Below are positions 9,637 through 17,289 of a stretch of 64,000 nt of DNA, in pieces. The stretch covers positions 1 to 64,000 of the forward strand of contig NZ_BAABKE010000002.1 in NCBI RefSeq assembly GCF_039543665.1. The letters are read 5' to 3'. Positions within the stretch are counted from its first letter, which is position 1. Each line of letters opens with the position of its first letter. Below the pieces are notes generated by a model, which had not been told where the DNA came from, made no database searches, and saw only the letters and a list, made by a program, of their open reading frames with translations. Source of the stretch: Wohlfahrtiimonas larvae (GTDB taxonomy: Bacteria > Pseudomonadota > Gammaproteobacteria > Cardiobacteriales > Wohlfahrtiimonadaceae). The translations under genes were made by a program, and so were the position numbers.

Positions 9637-11025
9637 TTAGATTGCTAGGGCTTTCTTGCATGCTTCCCATGAACGTGCTTGAGATGAAGCATATAATTCT
9701 AATTCATCAATTGTTTTTGCGCCTAAATCTCTCATGAATTCTTCTTGGTTTGAGCTGATTGTATATTCTGCTTGTGCATTGTCGCCCAAGTTAGATTGGA
9801 AAATACCTGCCGCGCTCACTGGCAAGAAATCTTCATAAACGATAGGCTCATAGCTAATTGCGCCAGCTGCGATTAAATCTTCAATCGTGGAATGCTCTGT
9901 AAATGAACCCGCTTTTGCTAATCCTTCTTCGGTAGGATAGTAAGCAAAATATGCTAATTTTTCATCATGCAATTCTTTGTAGCTATCAGGGAATGTTGCA
10001 AAGTGTTTTGTCAATGCTGCACGGTATTGGTCTGCATTAGATTCATTGGTTGTACCAATTTCTGCACGCGTTTGATTCAGCAATTGATCATATAAAATTC
10101 TACCTTTTGGCGTTAATGCTGCACCGCGTTGTTCGATTTCACCAAAGCGAGCAGTGTGATGACCTGTGTTTTCACTAGCTGTTTGATCTGTGAAACGTAC
10201 ATTTTCTTGCAATGCTTTAAAGCTCGTTTGACGAAGTAAAATAGGGCATTGACGAGCAGGAGGGCCTTCTACAACTGCCTTTGGTGTGATACCGCGTTTT
10301 GGCATTAATTCTTGTACTTGATCAATATCAACTGTTCTTGGTGTTAAATGGTTAATATGTGGGCCTTTGAATGCCACAACGTCGGCGATTAAGCGATGTT
10401 GGTCATGTAAAGTTTGATATTGATCAGCTGTCACTGTTGCATCAGAATGCCAACGGAAAGTTTCTAAAACTTCTTGGATGAATTCATCGGCATCGGCTTC
10501 ATTCAAGCCACCTTCTTTCTCATTTTTTTCAATCAAGCGCATTGCGCCATCTGTGAAGATATTGCGTTGAGAAAGGATTTCTTTGGCTTCTTTTTGTAGA
10601 TCCTCATCATCAATCAATTCTAAGCGCAATAATGATGTGAATACACGGAATGGGCTCACATTCAAAGAATCTTCATGAATCGCACGGAATGCTGTTGAAT
10701 GAACAGGAACGCCCGCAGGTGTTAAGTCATAATAGCCTACAGGGAACATGCCCATCACTGAGAATAAACGGCGCATCGTGTGTAATTCTTGTGCTGTACC
10801 TAAACGAATGGCGCCGTGTCGCTCTTCATCTAGGCGCTCGATTTCGCCTGTTTTGATCAAGTGTTGATGTAGTTTAGGATCATTCTCCAATGTAGATTGG
10901 TTCACATCAGAAACCAATTGCATTAAGTCGCCATACAATGGCACTTCATCGCGGTACATGTGGGACATTGCTCTAGAAAATTTCGCTCTGATTAAATCAG
11001 GCGAGATAAATGCTGTATTTGACAT
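9637..11025 (-). CDS. hglS: 2-oxoadipate dioxygenase/decarboxylase (HglS/YdcJ family, DUF1338)
   Basis: An Fe(II) enzyme of 462 residues that converts 2-oxoadipate and O2 to D-2-hydroxyglutarate and CO2. Numbered from the chosen start, the protein has E-R-H70-G-A-I-R74, INH226LTP and a glutamate at 296. These agree with the iron ligands and substrate arginine described for Pseudomonas putida HglS (H70, H226, a Glu near 294, R74), as I recall them. The sequence is strongly YdcJ-like from the first residues. The ATG at 11025 is chosen because GGAGGA lies 8 nt upstream; an in-frame TTG at 11040 falls inside that ribosome site. It follows the aminotransferase gene by 32 nt and is probably co-transcribed with it. 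Confidence 0.9.
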   Translation of the reverse strand: MSNTAFISPDLIRAKFSRAMSHMYRDEVPLYGDLMQLVSDVNQSTLENDPKLHQHLIKTGEIERLDEERHGAIRLGTAQELHTMRRLFSVMGMFPVGYYDLTPAGVPVHSTAFRAIHEDSLNVSPFRVFTSLLRLELIDDEDLQKEAKEILSQRNIFTDGAMRLIEKNEKEGGLNEADADEFIQEVLETFRWHSDATVTADQYQTLHDQHRLIADVVAFKGPHINHLTPRTVDIDQVQELMPKRGITPKAVVEGPPARQCPILLRQTSFKALQENVRFTDQTASENTGHHTARFGEIEQRGAALTPKGRILYDQLLNQTRAEIGTTNESNADQYRAALTKHFATFPDSYKELHDEKLAYFAYYPTEEGLAKAGSFTEHSTIEDLIAAGAISYEPIVYEDFLPVSAAGIFQSNLGDNAQAEYTISSNQEEFMRDLGAKTIDELELYASSQARSWEACKKALAI

Positions 11026-11057
11026 GGTGAGTTCCTCCAAATGAATTTTTAATATTA

Positions 11058-12302
11058 TTATTGATTTGCTTCAGCTAAACATTCACCTAAAATGTTCAAG
11101 CCTTCTTCTAATACTTCAGGTTCGATCGTAATGGGTGCTAATAAGCGGATGATGTTTCGGCTTTTACCGCTTGGCATTAATAGCAATCCACGTTCACGGG
11201 CACTTGCTAATACTTTTGCCAACACTTCTGTACCTGCTGAACCATCTTTATTCAATAAAGTAATGCCACGCATTGCATCTACGCCAGTTAATGGGCCAAC
11301 ACAAGTTAAACCTTCGGCTTGCCATTTTGCATGGTACTTTTCGATCATTTGCGTATATTGTGAGTTCCACTTAGCCAATTGTTGATCATCAGACATGATC
11401 TCCATCGTTGCAACTGCTGCTGCACAAGCGATAGGATTACCTGAATAAGTCCCACCTAAACTTCCTTTCGGTAAGTTATTCATTAAGTGCTCTTTGCCCA
11501 TCACAGCGCCCAATGGCAAACCACCTGCGATACTTTTTGCAAGCAATAATAGATCAGGTTCAATGCCTAAATGCTCAAAACCAAAGCGCTTGCCTGTGCG
11601 GCCAAAGCCCGATTGAATTTCATCTAAAACTAAGAGAATGCCATTTTGATCACAGAATTCACGCAAGTATTGTGCAAATTCTTTATCCATGAATTGGAAT
11701 CCTGCTTCACCTTGGATTGGCTCTAGGAAAATGCATGCGATGTTTTGAACATCCACTTCTACGCTGAGTAAACGTGTCAATGCAGCTTTTGCTTCTGCTG
11801 ATGTTACACCAGTATCTTTGCTAGGAAAAGGTAAGTGATAAACAGGGCCAGGCAATGGGCCAATGCCTTGTTTGTACGGTGCAACTTTACCATTCAAATT
11901 TAATGCCGCTAATGTACGGCCGTGAAAGCCGCCATCAAATGCAATTACTCCTGTGCGCTTAGTTTGTAAGCGTGCAATTTTCAAAGCATTTTCTGTCGCT
12001 TCTGCACCGCAGTTTGTGAACATGCCCATCATGGGTTTTTCAGTTGGGATAAACTTTGCTAATGCATCCATTGCTTTTTGATATTGGCCGTGTGGCACAG
12101 CATTGTAAGCATAATGAGTAAGCTTTTGTGCTTGTTCAGTAATTGCTGTAACGATCTTAGGATTACAATGACCTAAGTTTAAAACGCCAATGCCGCCAAC
12201 AAAGTCGATGTAAGATTTACCATTTTCATCCCAAGCTTTAGCATTTAAGCCATGTGACAAAGTAATAGGGTGCACGATAGAAAGTGCGGATGTAATGCTC
12301 AT
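11058..12302 (-). CDS. Class III aminotransferase, probable 2-aminoadipate transaminase
   Basis: A 414-residue PLP fold-type I enzyme. The PLP lysine is K256 in L-A-K-S-I-A-G-G, and D227 in LDEIQSGFGRTG binds the cofactor nitrogen. The N-terminal signature FVGGIGVLNLGHCNP and the segment F-D-G-G-F-H-G-R-T-L match the P. putida 2-aminoadipate transaminase (PP_4108 type) closely as I recall it. General annotation would call it 4-aminobutyrate aminotransferase. Adjacency to hglS, whose substrate is 2-oxoadipate, favours 2-aminoadipate as the amino donor. A GGAGG ribosome site precedes the start. GABA or ornithine transamination remains possible as a side activity. Confidence 0.85.
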   Translation of the reverse strand: MSITSALSIVHPITLSHGLNAKAWDENGKSYIDFVGGIGVLNLGHCNPKIVTAITEQAQKLTHYAYNAVPHGQYQKAMDALAKFIPTEKPMMGMFTNCGAEATENALKIARLQTKRTGVIAFDGGFHGRTLAALNLNGKVAPYKQGIGPLPGPVYHLPFPSKDTGVTSAEAKAALTRLLSVEVDVQNIACIFLEPIQGEAGFQFMDKEFAQYLREFCDQNGILLVLDEIQSGFGRTGKRFGFEHLGIEPDLLLLAKSIAGGLPLGAVMGKEHLMNNLPKGSLGGTYSGNPIACAAAVATMEIMSDDQQLAKWNSQYTQMIEKYHAKWQAEGLTCVGPLTGVDAMRGITLLNKDGSAGTEVLAKVLASARERGLLLMPSGKSRNIIRLLAPITIEPEVLEEGLNILGECLAEANQ

Positions 12303-12426
12303 GTAGTTTCCTCCAAAGATAGCAATGATGGCTTTTCTCTAGTGGAAAAGTGTGATCAATGCTATTGATGATGGGGTTATGAAATCAAAAATCCGAATGG
12401 GGTTCAAACGAAAAAAAAGCGGTGAA

Positions 12427-13368
12427 TTATTCCTTTTTTTCCGATTCTATGGCATTTATATTTGATAAATGGCTTTTAAGCCAAGTAATGAATTTTTTAA
12501 TTCTAGGAATATCAATGGATTGTGCTTCGTAGGCTAAATAATAAGCACCATGACTATCAAGTTCATAATCCCAAGGAATGACCAAAGTTCCACGTTCTAA
12601 TTCCTCTTGTGCTAAAAATTTTGGCACTAAAGCGATGCCATAGCCCATTTCAGCAGCACGAATACAGGCTGACCAAGTCTCGAATTCAGGGCCTTGATAG
12701 CAATGATCGATGTTGGCACCTTGACTAGAAAAATATAAGTACCAAGAAGCTACACGAGATTGGCATTGTAATAAGGTATAATGTTTGAAATCTTCCAGCG
12801 TATTAATGGGGTAGCCCTTATCTTGTAGAAAAGTTGGGTGACAGACAGGAACCATCCATTCATCAAATAATTTAATACATTCGATATCTTCCCAAACGCC
12901 ACCACCAAAGATGAATGCAACATCAATCCCCGCTTTAGCTAAATCAAAAGGCTGAACATAATCTTTAAGATTCAAATGAATGTTCGGGTAGATATCATAA
13001 AATTCTTTGAGGGCGGGAATAAGCCAGCGCGCGCCAAATGTTGGGTGCGCAGCTAAACTTAAAATTTCACGATCACCGCCATAAGTGAGCATGTGCAAAG
13101 TAGAATCTTCCACAATGCCAAGGATTTTTCGTACTTCTGGCAAATAAGCTGCGCCCGCTGCAGATAATTTTAAGCGTTTACGTACGCGATAAAATAAACT
13201 TGTTTGGAGAGTGGATTCTAATTGTGCCACTTGCTTACTCACAGCACTTTGGGTTAAAAAGAGTTCTTCGGCTGCTTGCGTAAAGCTTAAATAGCGCGCT
13301 GAGGCTTCAAAACACTGCAAAGAAGCCATCGATGGAATCTGTTTGCGCGGTATTTGAGAAAGGTTCAT
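12427..13368 (-). CDS. LysR-family transcriptional regulator
   Basis: A 313-residue regulator. An N-terminal winged helix (about 15-75, with S-F-T-Q-A-A-E-E-L-F-L-T-Q-S-A-V-S-K-Q) is followed by a periplasmic-binding-type effector domain similar to GcvA/AmpR-like members (I-P-S-M-A-S-L-Q-C-F-E-A). The ATG at 13368 has AAGGA upstream; a longer reading from 13455 has no ribosome site and adds an atypical extension. It lies upstream of the aminotransferase-hglS pair on the same strand and divergent from the DAACS transporter, so it probably controls one or both. The effector is unknown; 2-aminoadipate or lysine derivatives are reasonable guesses. Confidence 0.85.
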   Translation of the reverse strand: MNLSQIPRKQIPSMASLQCFEASARYLSFTQAAEELFLTQSAVSKQVAQLESTLQTSLFYRVRKRLKLSAAGAAYLPEVRKILGIVEDSTLHMLTYGGDREILSLAAHPTFGARWLIPALKEFYDIYPNIHLNLKDYVQPFDLAKAGIDVAFIFGGGVWEDIECIKLFDEWMVPVCHPTFLQDKGYPINTLEDFKHYTLLQCQSRVASWYLYFSSQGANIDHCYQGPEFETWSACIRAAEMGYGIALVPKFLAQEELERGTLVIPWDYELDSHGAYYLAYEAQSIDIPRIKKFITWLKSHLSNINAIESEKKE

Positions 13369-13478
13369 ACATCTTGTCCTTAAAAATATAAAACTACTAT
13401 TCAATCCAATATGGAATGAATTAATGCGGAAAGCTCGCTTGCATTTATAACACATTTACTACTAATCTAGCCGATCTT

Positions 13479-13492
13479 ATGATCTAGATCAA
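13479..13492. promoter_or_regulatory. FNR/Anr-like palindrome in the LysR-transporter intergenic region
   Basis: The sequence ATGATCTAGATCAA matches the FNR consensus TTGAT-N4-ATCAA at nine of ten defined positions and contains a perfect 12-bp palindrome. It is centred about 130 bp before the transporter start. It could equally be a LysR-type operator; no -35/-10 pair was placed with confidence. Confidence 0.4.
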
Positions 13493-13614
13493 AAATTAGA
13501 TTGTGTGAATTAAAAATGCTGGACATCTGTTTTATCAGCATTTTACCGAGATAGTCAATTTTTATATAGAAAATTATGATCGGTAAAAATAAGAATATTT
13601 TTAGGAGGAATGTA

Positions 13615-14874
13615 GTGAAGTTGTTGTGGAATTGGTACATGAGCAAATCTTTTATGCTCAAAATTACGGTAGGTTTTATTCTTGGATTGGTTTTTGGTGT
13701 TGTACTAGGCCCACAAAATGCAATTTTTTCACCGCTTGGTGCTATCTTTATGAATTTATTGAAAATGATCGTAATTCCGCTTATTTTCTTATCATTGGTA
13801 GTTGCGGTTAATCATTCAAGCCCATCTGAATTGGGTCGTATTGGTGTCAAAGTTTTCCCAATTTATATCGTAACGACGGCATTATCTGTTGTGATCGGTA
13901 TTGTGATTGCGAAATTGATGAATCCTGGTGCTGGCGTAAAGTTACAAGAAGGTATTTCTGTGACTGTGCCTGATCGCCCAAGCTTCGTGGATACGATTAT
14001 TAATATGGTGCCAACGAATATTGTGAAAACATTTGCTGATGGCAATATTTTAGCAATCGTGTTTGTGGCAATCATCATTGGTATTTCGATGTTGTACATG
14101 CGCCATTCGGATGATGCTACTCACAAAAATATGGGTGAAACACTCATGAAATTTGTGGAAGCTGCGAATGAAGTGACATTAAGAATCTTGAGCGGTATTT
14201 TGCAATATGCACCGATTGGTGTGTTTGGCATCACAGCAGCAACAATTGGCGCGCAAGGCTTAGATACAGTGATTGCATTGGGTAAGTTTATTTTAACTTC
14301 ATACATCGGCGTTGGTTTATTGTTGGTTGTGTTCTATCCATTAATTTTAAAATTGTGGGGCTGTAAGGTTATTCAATTTTACCGTGATATTAAAGAATGT
14401 ATGCTGACATCATTTGTGACAGCAAGCAGCTTAGGTACATTGCCAATTTCAATTCGTGCAGCGAAAAAAGCAGGCATTGATGAAAGCATTGCGAACTTAA
14501 CATTGCCGATTGGTGCAACTGTGAATATGAATGGTACAGCATTGCGCTTGGGTGTTGCGGTGATCTTTGCCTCAGAAATCATGGGTATCGATTTAAGTAT
14601 CGTTGAACTTGTGTCGATTATCTTAATTGGTACATTGACAGCAGTTGGGACAGCTGGTGTTCCTGGTACTGGTTTGATCGCGATGTCCGCAGTATTTGCT
14701 CAAGCAGGTTTGCCAATTGAGATTGTTGCGTTAACAGCAGGGATTAATATTTTGGTGGATATGGTGTTTACATTAGGAAATGTAACAGGTGACTTGGTTG
14801 CAGCTAAAATGGTGGATCTATCAGAAAAGCGAGCAGCTGCTAAATTAGGAGCACCTTCTGTAGAACTTTCTTGA
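13615..14874 (+). CDS. Dicarboxylate/amino acid:cation symporter (DAACS, GltP/SstT family)
   Basis: A 419-residue sodium- or proton-coupled carrier of the glutamate transporter fold. The serine-rich HP1 tip reads SSLGTLPISI, TM7 has the N-M-N-G-T motif (NMDGT in glutamate carriers), and the HP2 loop is G-T-A-G-V-P-G-T-G. The start GTG at 13615 is preceded by AGGAGG at 6 nt; the ATG at 13576 has no ribosome site. Substrates in the family are acidic or small neutral amino acids and C4-dicarboxylates. Placement opposite the aminoadipate locus suggests import of an acidic amino acid, possibly 2-aminoadipate. The Asp-to-Asn change in the NMDGT motif alters the sodium-site region, so ion coupling should not be assumed. 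Confidence 0.9.
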   Translation: MKLLWNWYMSKSFMLKITVGFILGLVFGVVLGPQNAIFSPLGAIFMNLLKMIVIPLIFLSLVVAVNHSSPSELGRIGVKVFPIYIVTTALSVVIGIVIAKLMNPGAGVKLQEGISVTVPDRPSFVDTIINMVPTNIVKTFADGNILAIVFVAIIIGISMLYMRHSDDATHKNMGETLMKFVEAANEVTLRILSGILQYAPIGVFGITAATIGAQGLDTVIALGKFILTSYIGVGLLLVVFYPLILKLWGCKVIQFYRDIKECMLTSFVTASSLGTLPISIRAAKKAGIDESIANLTLPIGATVNMNGTALRLGVAVIFASEIMGIDLSIVELVSIILIGTLTAVGTAGVPGTGLIAMSAVFAQAGLPIEIVALTAGINILVDMVFTLGNVTGDLVAAKMVDLSEKRAAAKLGAPSVELS

Positions 14875-14898
14875 CATCTTTTTTAAAAAGATTATGAT
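14871..14898 (+). promoter_or_regulatory. Promoter of the tyrosine-rich attenuator
   Basis: A perfect -35 box TTGACA (14871-14876) overlaps the stop codon of the transporter gene. The -10 TATGAT (14893-14898) is 16 bp downstream. Transcription would start near 14905, about 27 nt before the leader ATG. Confidence 0.75.
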
Positions 14899-14931
14899 CA
14901 ATCTGTTATCTAAATTATTTTAATTAAATAT

Positions 14932-14991
14932 ATGAACCAATTTTTTGCGAACTACTATTATTACTATTATCTCCACAAGCGGGAGATATAG
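14932..14991 (+). CDS. Leader peptide with FF and six consecutive Tyr codons
   Basis: A 19-codon open frame reads M-N-Q-F-F-A-N, then six Tyr codons (14953-14970), then L-H-K-R-E-I and TAG. It lies between a strong promoter and an intrinsic terminator, the classical position of an amino-acid-biosynthesis leader peptide. The run of Tyr codons (UAC UAU UAU UAC UAU UAU) is what a ribosome would read slowly when charged tRNA-Tyr is short; the two Phe codons could add a Phe response. No purine-rich ribosome site is obvious, unlike the trp leader at 31948. No gene name is assigned because I know of no described equivalent. Confidence 0.8.
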   Translation: MNQFFANYYYYYYLHKREI

Positions 14992-15030
14992 CTGTTCGTG
15001 AATCAAAAATAGTTCACCCTATATCAAATG
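14944..15030 (+). promoter_or_regulatory. Attenuator leader RNA: competing pause, antiterminator and terminator segments
   Basis: Segment 1 (14944-14952, in the Phe-Ala-Asn codons) can pair with 14994-15002 (GTTCGTGAA) in nine pairs, two of them G-U. AGCGGG at 14979-14984, inside the last leader codons, is the exact complement of CCCGCT at 15035-15040, the 5' arm of the terminator. A ribosome stalled on the first Tyr codons would leave AGCGGG free to form the antiterminator. A ribosome at the stop codon (14989-14991) would mask it and permit termination. GATATAG (14985-14991) can also pair with CTATATC (15019-15025). The block 14969-14991 is nearly identical to 31989-32013 in the trp leader. 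All of this was read by eye; no folding energy was computed. Confidence 0.7.
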
Positions 15031-15058
15031 AAAGCCCGCTAGAAAGCGGGCTTTTTTT
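15031..15058 (+). terminator. Attenuator terminator before the TrpF-like gene
   Basis: A ten-pair stem, AAAGCCCGCT (15031-15040) and AGCGGGCTTT (15045-15054), has an AGAA loop and a seven-T tract. It ends 18 nt before the TrpF-like start codon, so it must be read through for the gene to be expressed. Confidence 0.9.
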
Positions 15059-15076
15059 ATATCTAAAGGAAATGAA

Positions 15077-15667
15077 ATGGCAGCGTTAACACAATTGAAA
15101 ACATTACAATCGAAAGAATCCATTGTGAGTGGTATTACAAGTCGTGCAGATTTAATGGCAGCACATGCAGCAGGTGCAACTTATGCAGGCTTTATTTTTG
15201 TGTTGACGTCGCCTTATGGCATTGCGATTGAAGAAGCGAAAGAGATCGCCAAAAATTCACCTTTAAAGCACATTGGTATTTTCCAAAATTCAGATTTAGC
15301 GGATATTTTGTATGTGGTGAATGAAATAAAACTTGATGCCATTTTATTGAATGGCTGGGAAACTCAGGCATTTATTACCCAATTGCGTACGCAATTACCT
15401 GAATCTATTAAAATTATCAAAATTGCTCATTTAAAGGATGATGCGCCCAAAATGAATTACCAACATGTGGATTTTTACTTATTGGGCGGCCATGTTGGGG
15501 AAATTCTAGAGCCGAATTGGACATTACTCCAAAATATAGATTTGAGTAATGTATTTTTATCAGGCAACTGGAGGGATAGTACATTGCTACCTAATATTGA
15601 ATCTCGACCATTGGGTTTTGAGTTGAATTTTAAGATGTCAACTGCAAAAATGCATTGGTCCCATTAG
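15077..15667 (+). CDS. TrpF-like (phosphoribosylanthranilate isomerase fold) protein lacking catalytic residues
   Basis: A 196-residue protein that aligns along its length with the TrpF half of the TrpCF encoded at 33145-34518. Matching landmarks include G-A-T-Y-A-G-F-I-F-V, the S-P turn, G-I-F-Q-N and the conserved Trp at 148. The catalytic Cys of the K-x-C-G motif is Ser18, and the catalytic Asp (D381 in TrpCF) aligns with Leu136. The S-P-R arginine is replaced (S-P-Y-G), L-H-G is L-N-G, and the phosphate-binding L-A-G-G-V-G is L-S-G-N-W. Isomerase activity is therefore unlikely, yet the frame is intact with an AAAGGAAAT ribosome site. It is controlled by the Tyr-codon attenuator and its last 38 bp overlap the convergent gene. 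Its function is unknown; a ligand-binding or regulatory role in aromatic metabolism is an inference. Confidence 0.82.
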   Translation: MAALTQLKTLQSKESIVSGITSRADLMAAHAAGATYAGFIFVLTSPYGIAIEEAKEIAKNSPLKHIGIFQNSDLADILYVVNEIKLDAILLNGWETQAFITQLRTQLPESIKIIKIAHLKDDAPKMNYQHVDFYLLGGHVGEILEPNWTLLQNIDLSNVFLSGNWRDSTLLPNIESRPLGFELNFKMSTAKMHWSH

Positions 15668-16304
15668 AACGAATATCAATGGGAAATACTTCGATGGGCA
15701 ATTGAAAGATAGGCCCATCAATGACTAATGTATGAAATTCACCTGCTTCACCGCAAGGATCAATGCCACGATCTTCTAGGTTTTGGATCATCTCTAATGT
15801 GAGCATTTTACCTAGATCCTCTGTTGTCATGCCCATTGTGAGATTCACTGAAACAATCATGGCTTTAAAACCACGATTTACAAATTCTTCAACAATTTCC
15901 CTGCGTGGGCGATTCCACAATGGCATGTATAAATCTAAATCCACTTTTTGCACGATTTGTTCATGCCATGAAGCATGTTCAGGCACATCGATATCACCTG
16001 TGACTAAAAGCTCCGCGCCTTTGAGCTTGGCATCCTCTAAAAGCTTTAGATAATTGACTTCATAATCATCCCAACTGGATTGTGCGCTGAGAATAGGGAA
16101 GCCCAAAGAATTTGCTTGTTTTTGCGTGATGGGCATCGGTACACCATGGGAACGAGAATGATCGCCTTCATCCGATAACATCATGATTAAGCCAATACAT
16201 TCACCTTGTTGCAATGCATAATATAGCGCTAAAGTGCTATCTTTACCGCCACTGAAAGATAAGATGAATTTAGGATTAGAGTTTTGTGGCCATTGATTGA
16301 GCAT
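15630..16304 (-). CDS. Dph6-like ATP-binding protein (adenine nucleotide alpha-hydrolase fold)
   Basis: A 224-residue cytosolic protein of the diphthine-ammonia ligase family. The PP-loop is S-F-S-G-G-K-D-S-T-L near the N-terminus, and the family signature C-G-E-A-G-E-F-H-T-L-V near 190-200 is intact. Eukaryotic and archaeal members amidate diphthine on EF-2. Bacteria have no diphthamide, so this homologue must act on another substrate, presumably adenylating a carboxylate before amidation. It converges on the TrpF-like gene with a 38-bp 3' overlap and no terminator between them. No partner gene that would reveal its substrate is adjacent. Confidence 0.85.
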   Translation of the reverse strand: MLNQWPQNSNPKFILSFSGGKDSTLALYYALQQGECIGLIMMLSDEGDHSRSHGVPMPITQKQANSLGFPILSAQSSWDDYEVNYLKLLEDAKLKGAELLVTGDIDVPEHASWHEQIVQKVDLDLYMPLWNRPRREIVEEFVNRGFKAMIVSVNLTMGMTTEDLGKMLTLEMIQNLEDRGIDPCGEAGEFHTLVIDGPIFQLPIEVFPIDIRSNGTNAFLQLTS

Positions 16305-16404
16305 GAGAATCCTTATCGAGGTTCGAATTTAAACATATTAATTGTGAAATTTTCGCTATGATTAATAGTAGCATTTGATAATGATTGCAATCAAAGGAGA
16401 TGTC

Positions 16405-17187
16405 ATGGATTTAGGGATTAAAGATCGTTGGGCGATTGTATGTGCTGGCAGTAAAGGTTTAGGGAAAGCATGTGCGAAAGCATTAGTGAGTGAAGGTGTG
16501 AATGTTGTGATTAATGGTCGTACAGAATCATCCTTGTTGGCGGCACAAAAAGAATTAGAAGCATTGCCTAATGCAGGCAAAGTGATTGTTGTGGCAGCAG
16601 ATATTACAACACCAGAAGGCCGTGAAAAAGTATTGGCAGCAGCGCCTCAAATTGATATTTTAATCAATAACGCAGGTGGCCCACCGCCAGGAAATTATTT
16701 AGATTGGACAACAGAAGATTGGATGAAGGCATTGAATAATAATATGCTTACAGCCATTGAATTAATCAAAGCTGTTACACCAAAAATGCAAGCACAACAA
16801 TTTGGTCGCATAGTGAATATTACCTCGAGTGCTGTGAAAGCACCGATCAGTGTTTTGGGATTATCTAATGGTGCGCGAGCAGGTTTGACAGGATTTGTTG
16901 CTGGTATAGCACGGACAACAGTTCATGATAATGTCACGATTAACAACATTTTACCTGGAGCATTTGCAACAGATCGTTTATTACAGACCATTGCAGCAGA
17001 AGCAGATAAAAATGGCATTTCACAAGAAGAAGCAGTGGATGCGCGTATGCAAAAAATTCCTGCGAAACGTTTTGGTCAACCTGATGAGTTTGGTGCTTTG
17101 TGTGCATATTTATGTAGTGAGCAAGCAGCTTACATAACTGGACAAAATTTTCTAATTGATGGGGGGGCATATCCTGGCACATTTTAA
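16405..17187 (+). CDS. Atypical short-chain dehydrogenase/reductase lacking the YxxxK motif
   Basis: A 260-residue Rossmann protein resembling 3-oxoacyl-ACP reductases. The nucleotide site reads C-A-G-S-K-G-L-G (13-20), NNAGG is at 88-92, and the C-terminal G-Q-N-F-L-I-D-G-G-A-Y is conserved. The active-site Ser is present at 141-142, but the Tyr and Lys of YxxxK are replaced in L-S-N155-G-A-R158. This matches the known BKR-like SDR subgroup with an imperfect catalytic tetrad. The ATG at 16405 is chosen because AAAGGAG lies 5 nt before it; a longer start at 16375 lacks this. Substrate and redox activity are unknown. Confidence 0.85.
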   Translation: MDLGIKDRWAIVCAGSKGLGKACAKALVSEGVNVVINGRTESSLLAAQKELEALPNAGKVIVVAADITTPEGREKVLAAAPQIDILINNAGGPPPGNYLDWTTEDWMKALNNNMLTAIELIKAVTPKMQAQQFGRIVNITSSAVKAPISVLGLSNGARAGLTGFVAGIARTTVHDNVTINNILPGAFATDRLLQTIAAEADKNGISQEEAVDARMQKIPAKRFGQPDEFGALCAYLCSEQAAYITGQNFLIDGGAYPGTF

Positions 17188-17289
17188 AATAAATTGGGCT
17201 AAACATGAATTGAATTGCTCAAAATAATGATTTATGTACTATTCTGATAACTCTTTAATTTTATAATTATTCATAATAAGTGGGATAAC

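Noticed and set aside
15763..16053. Plus-strand ORF antisense to the Dph6-like gene
   Set aside because: It is a frame shadow: basic, low-complexity composition, no ribosome site, and the opposite strand has a clear protein family.
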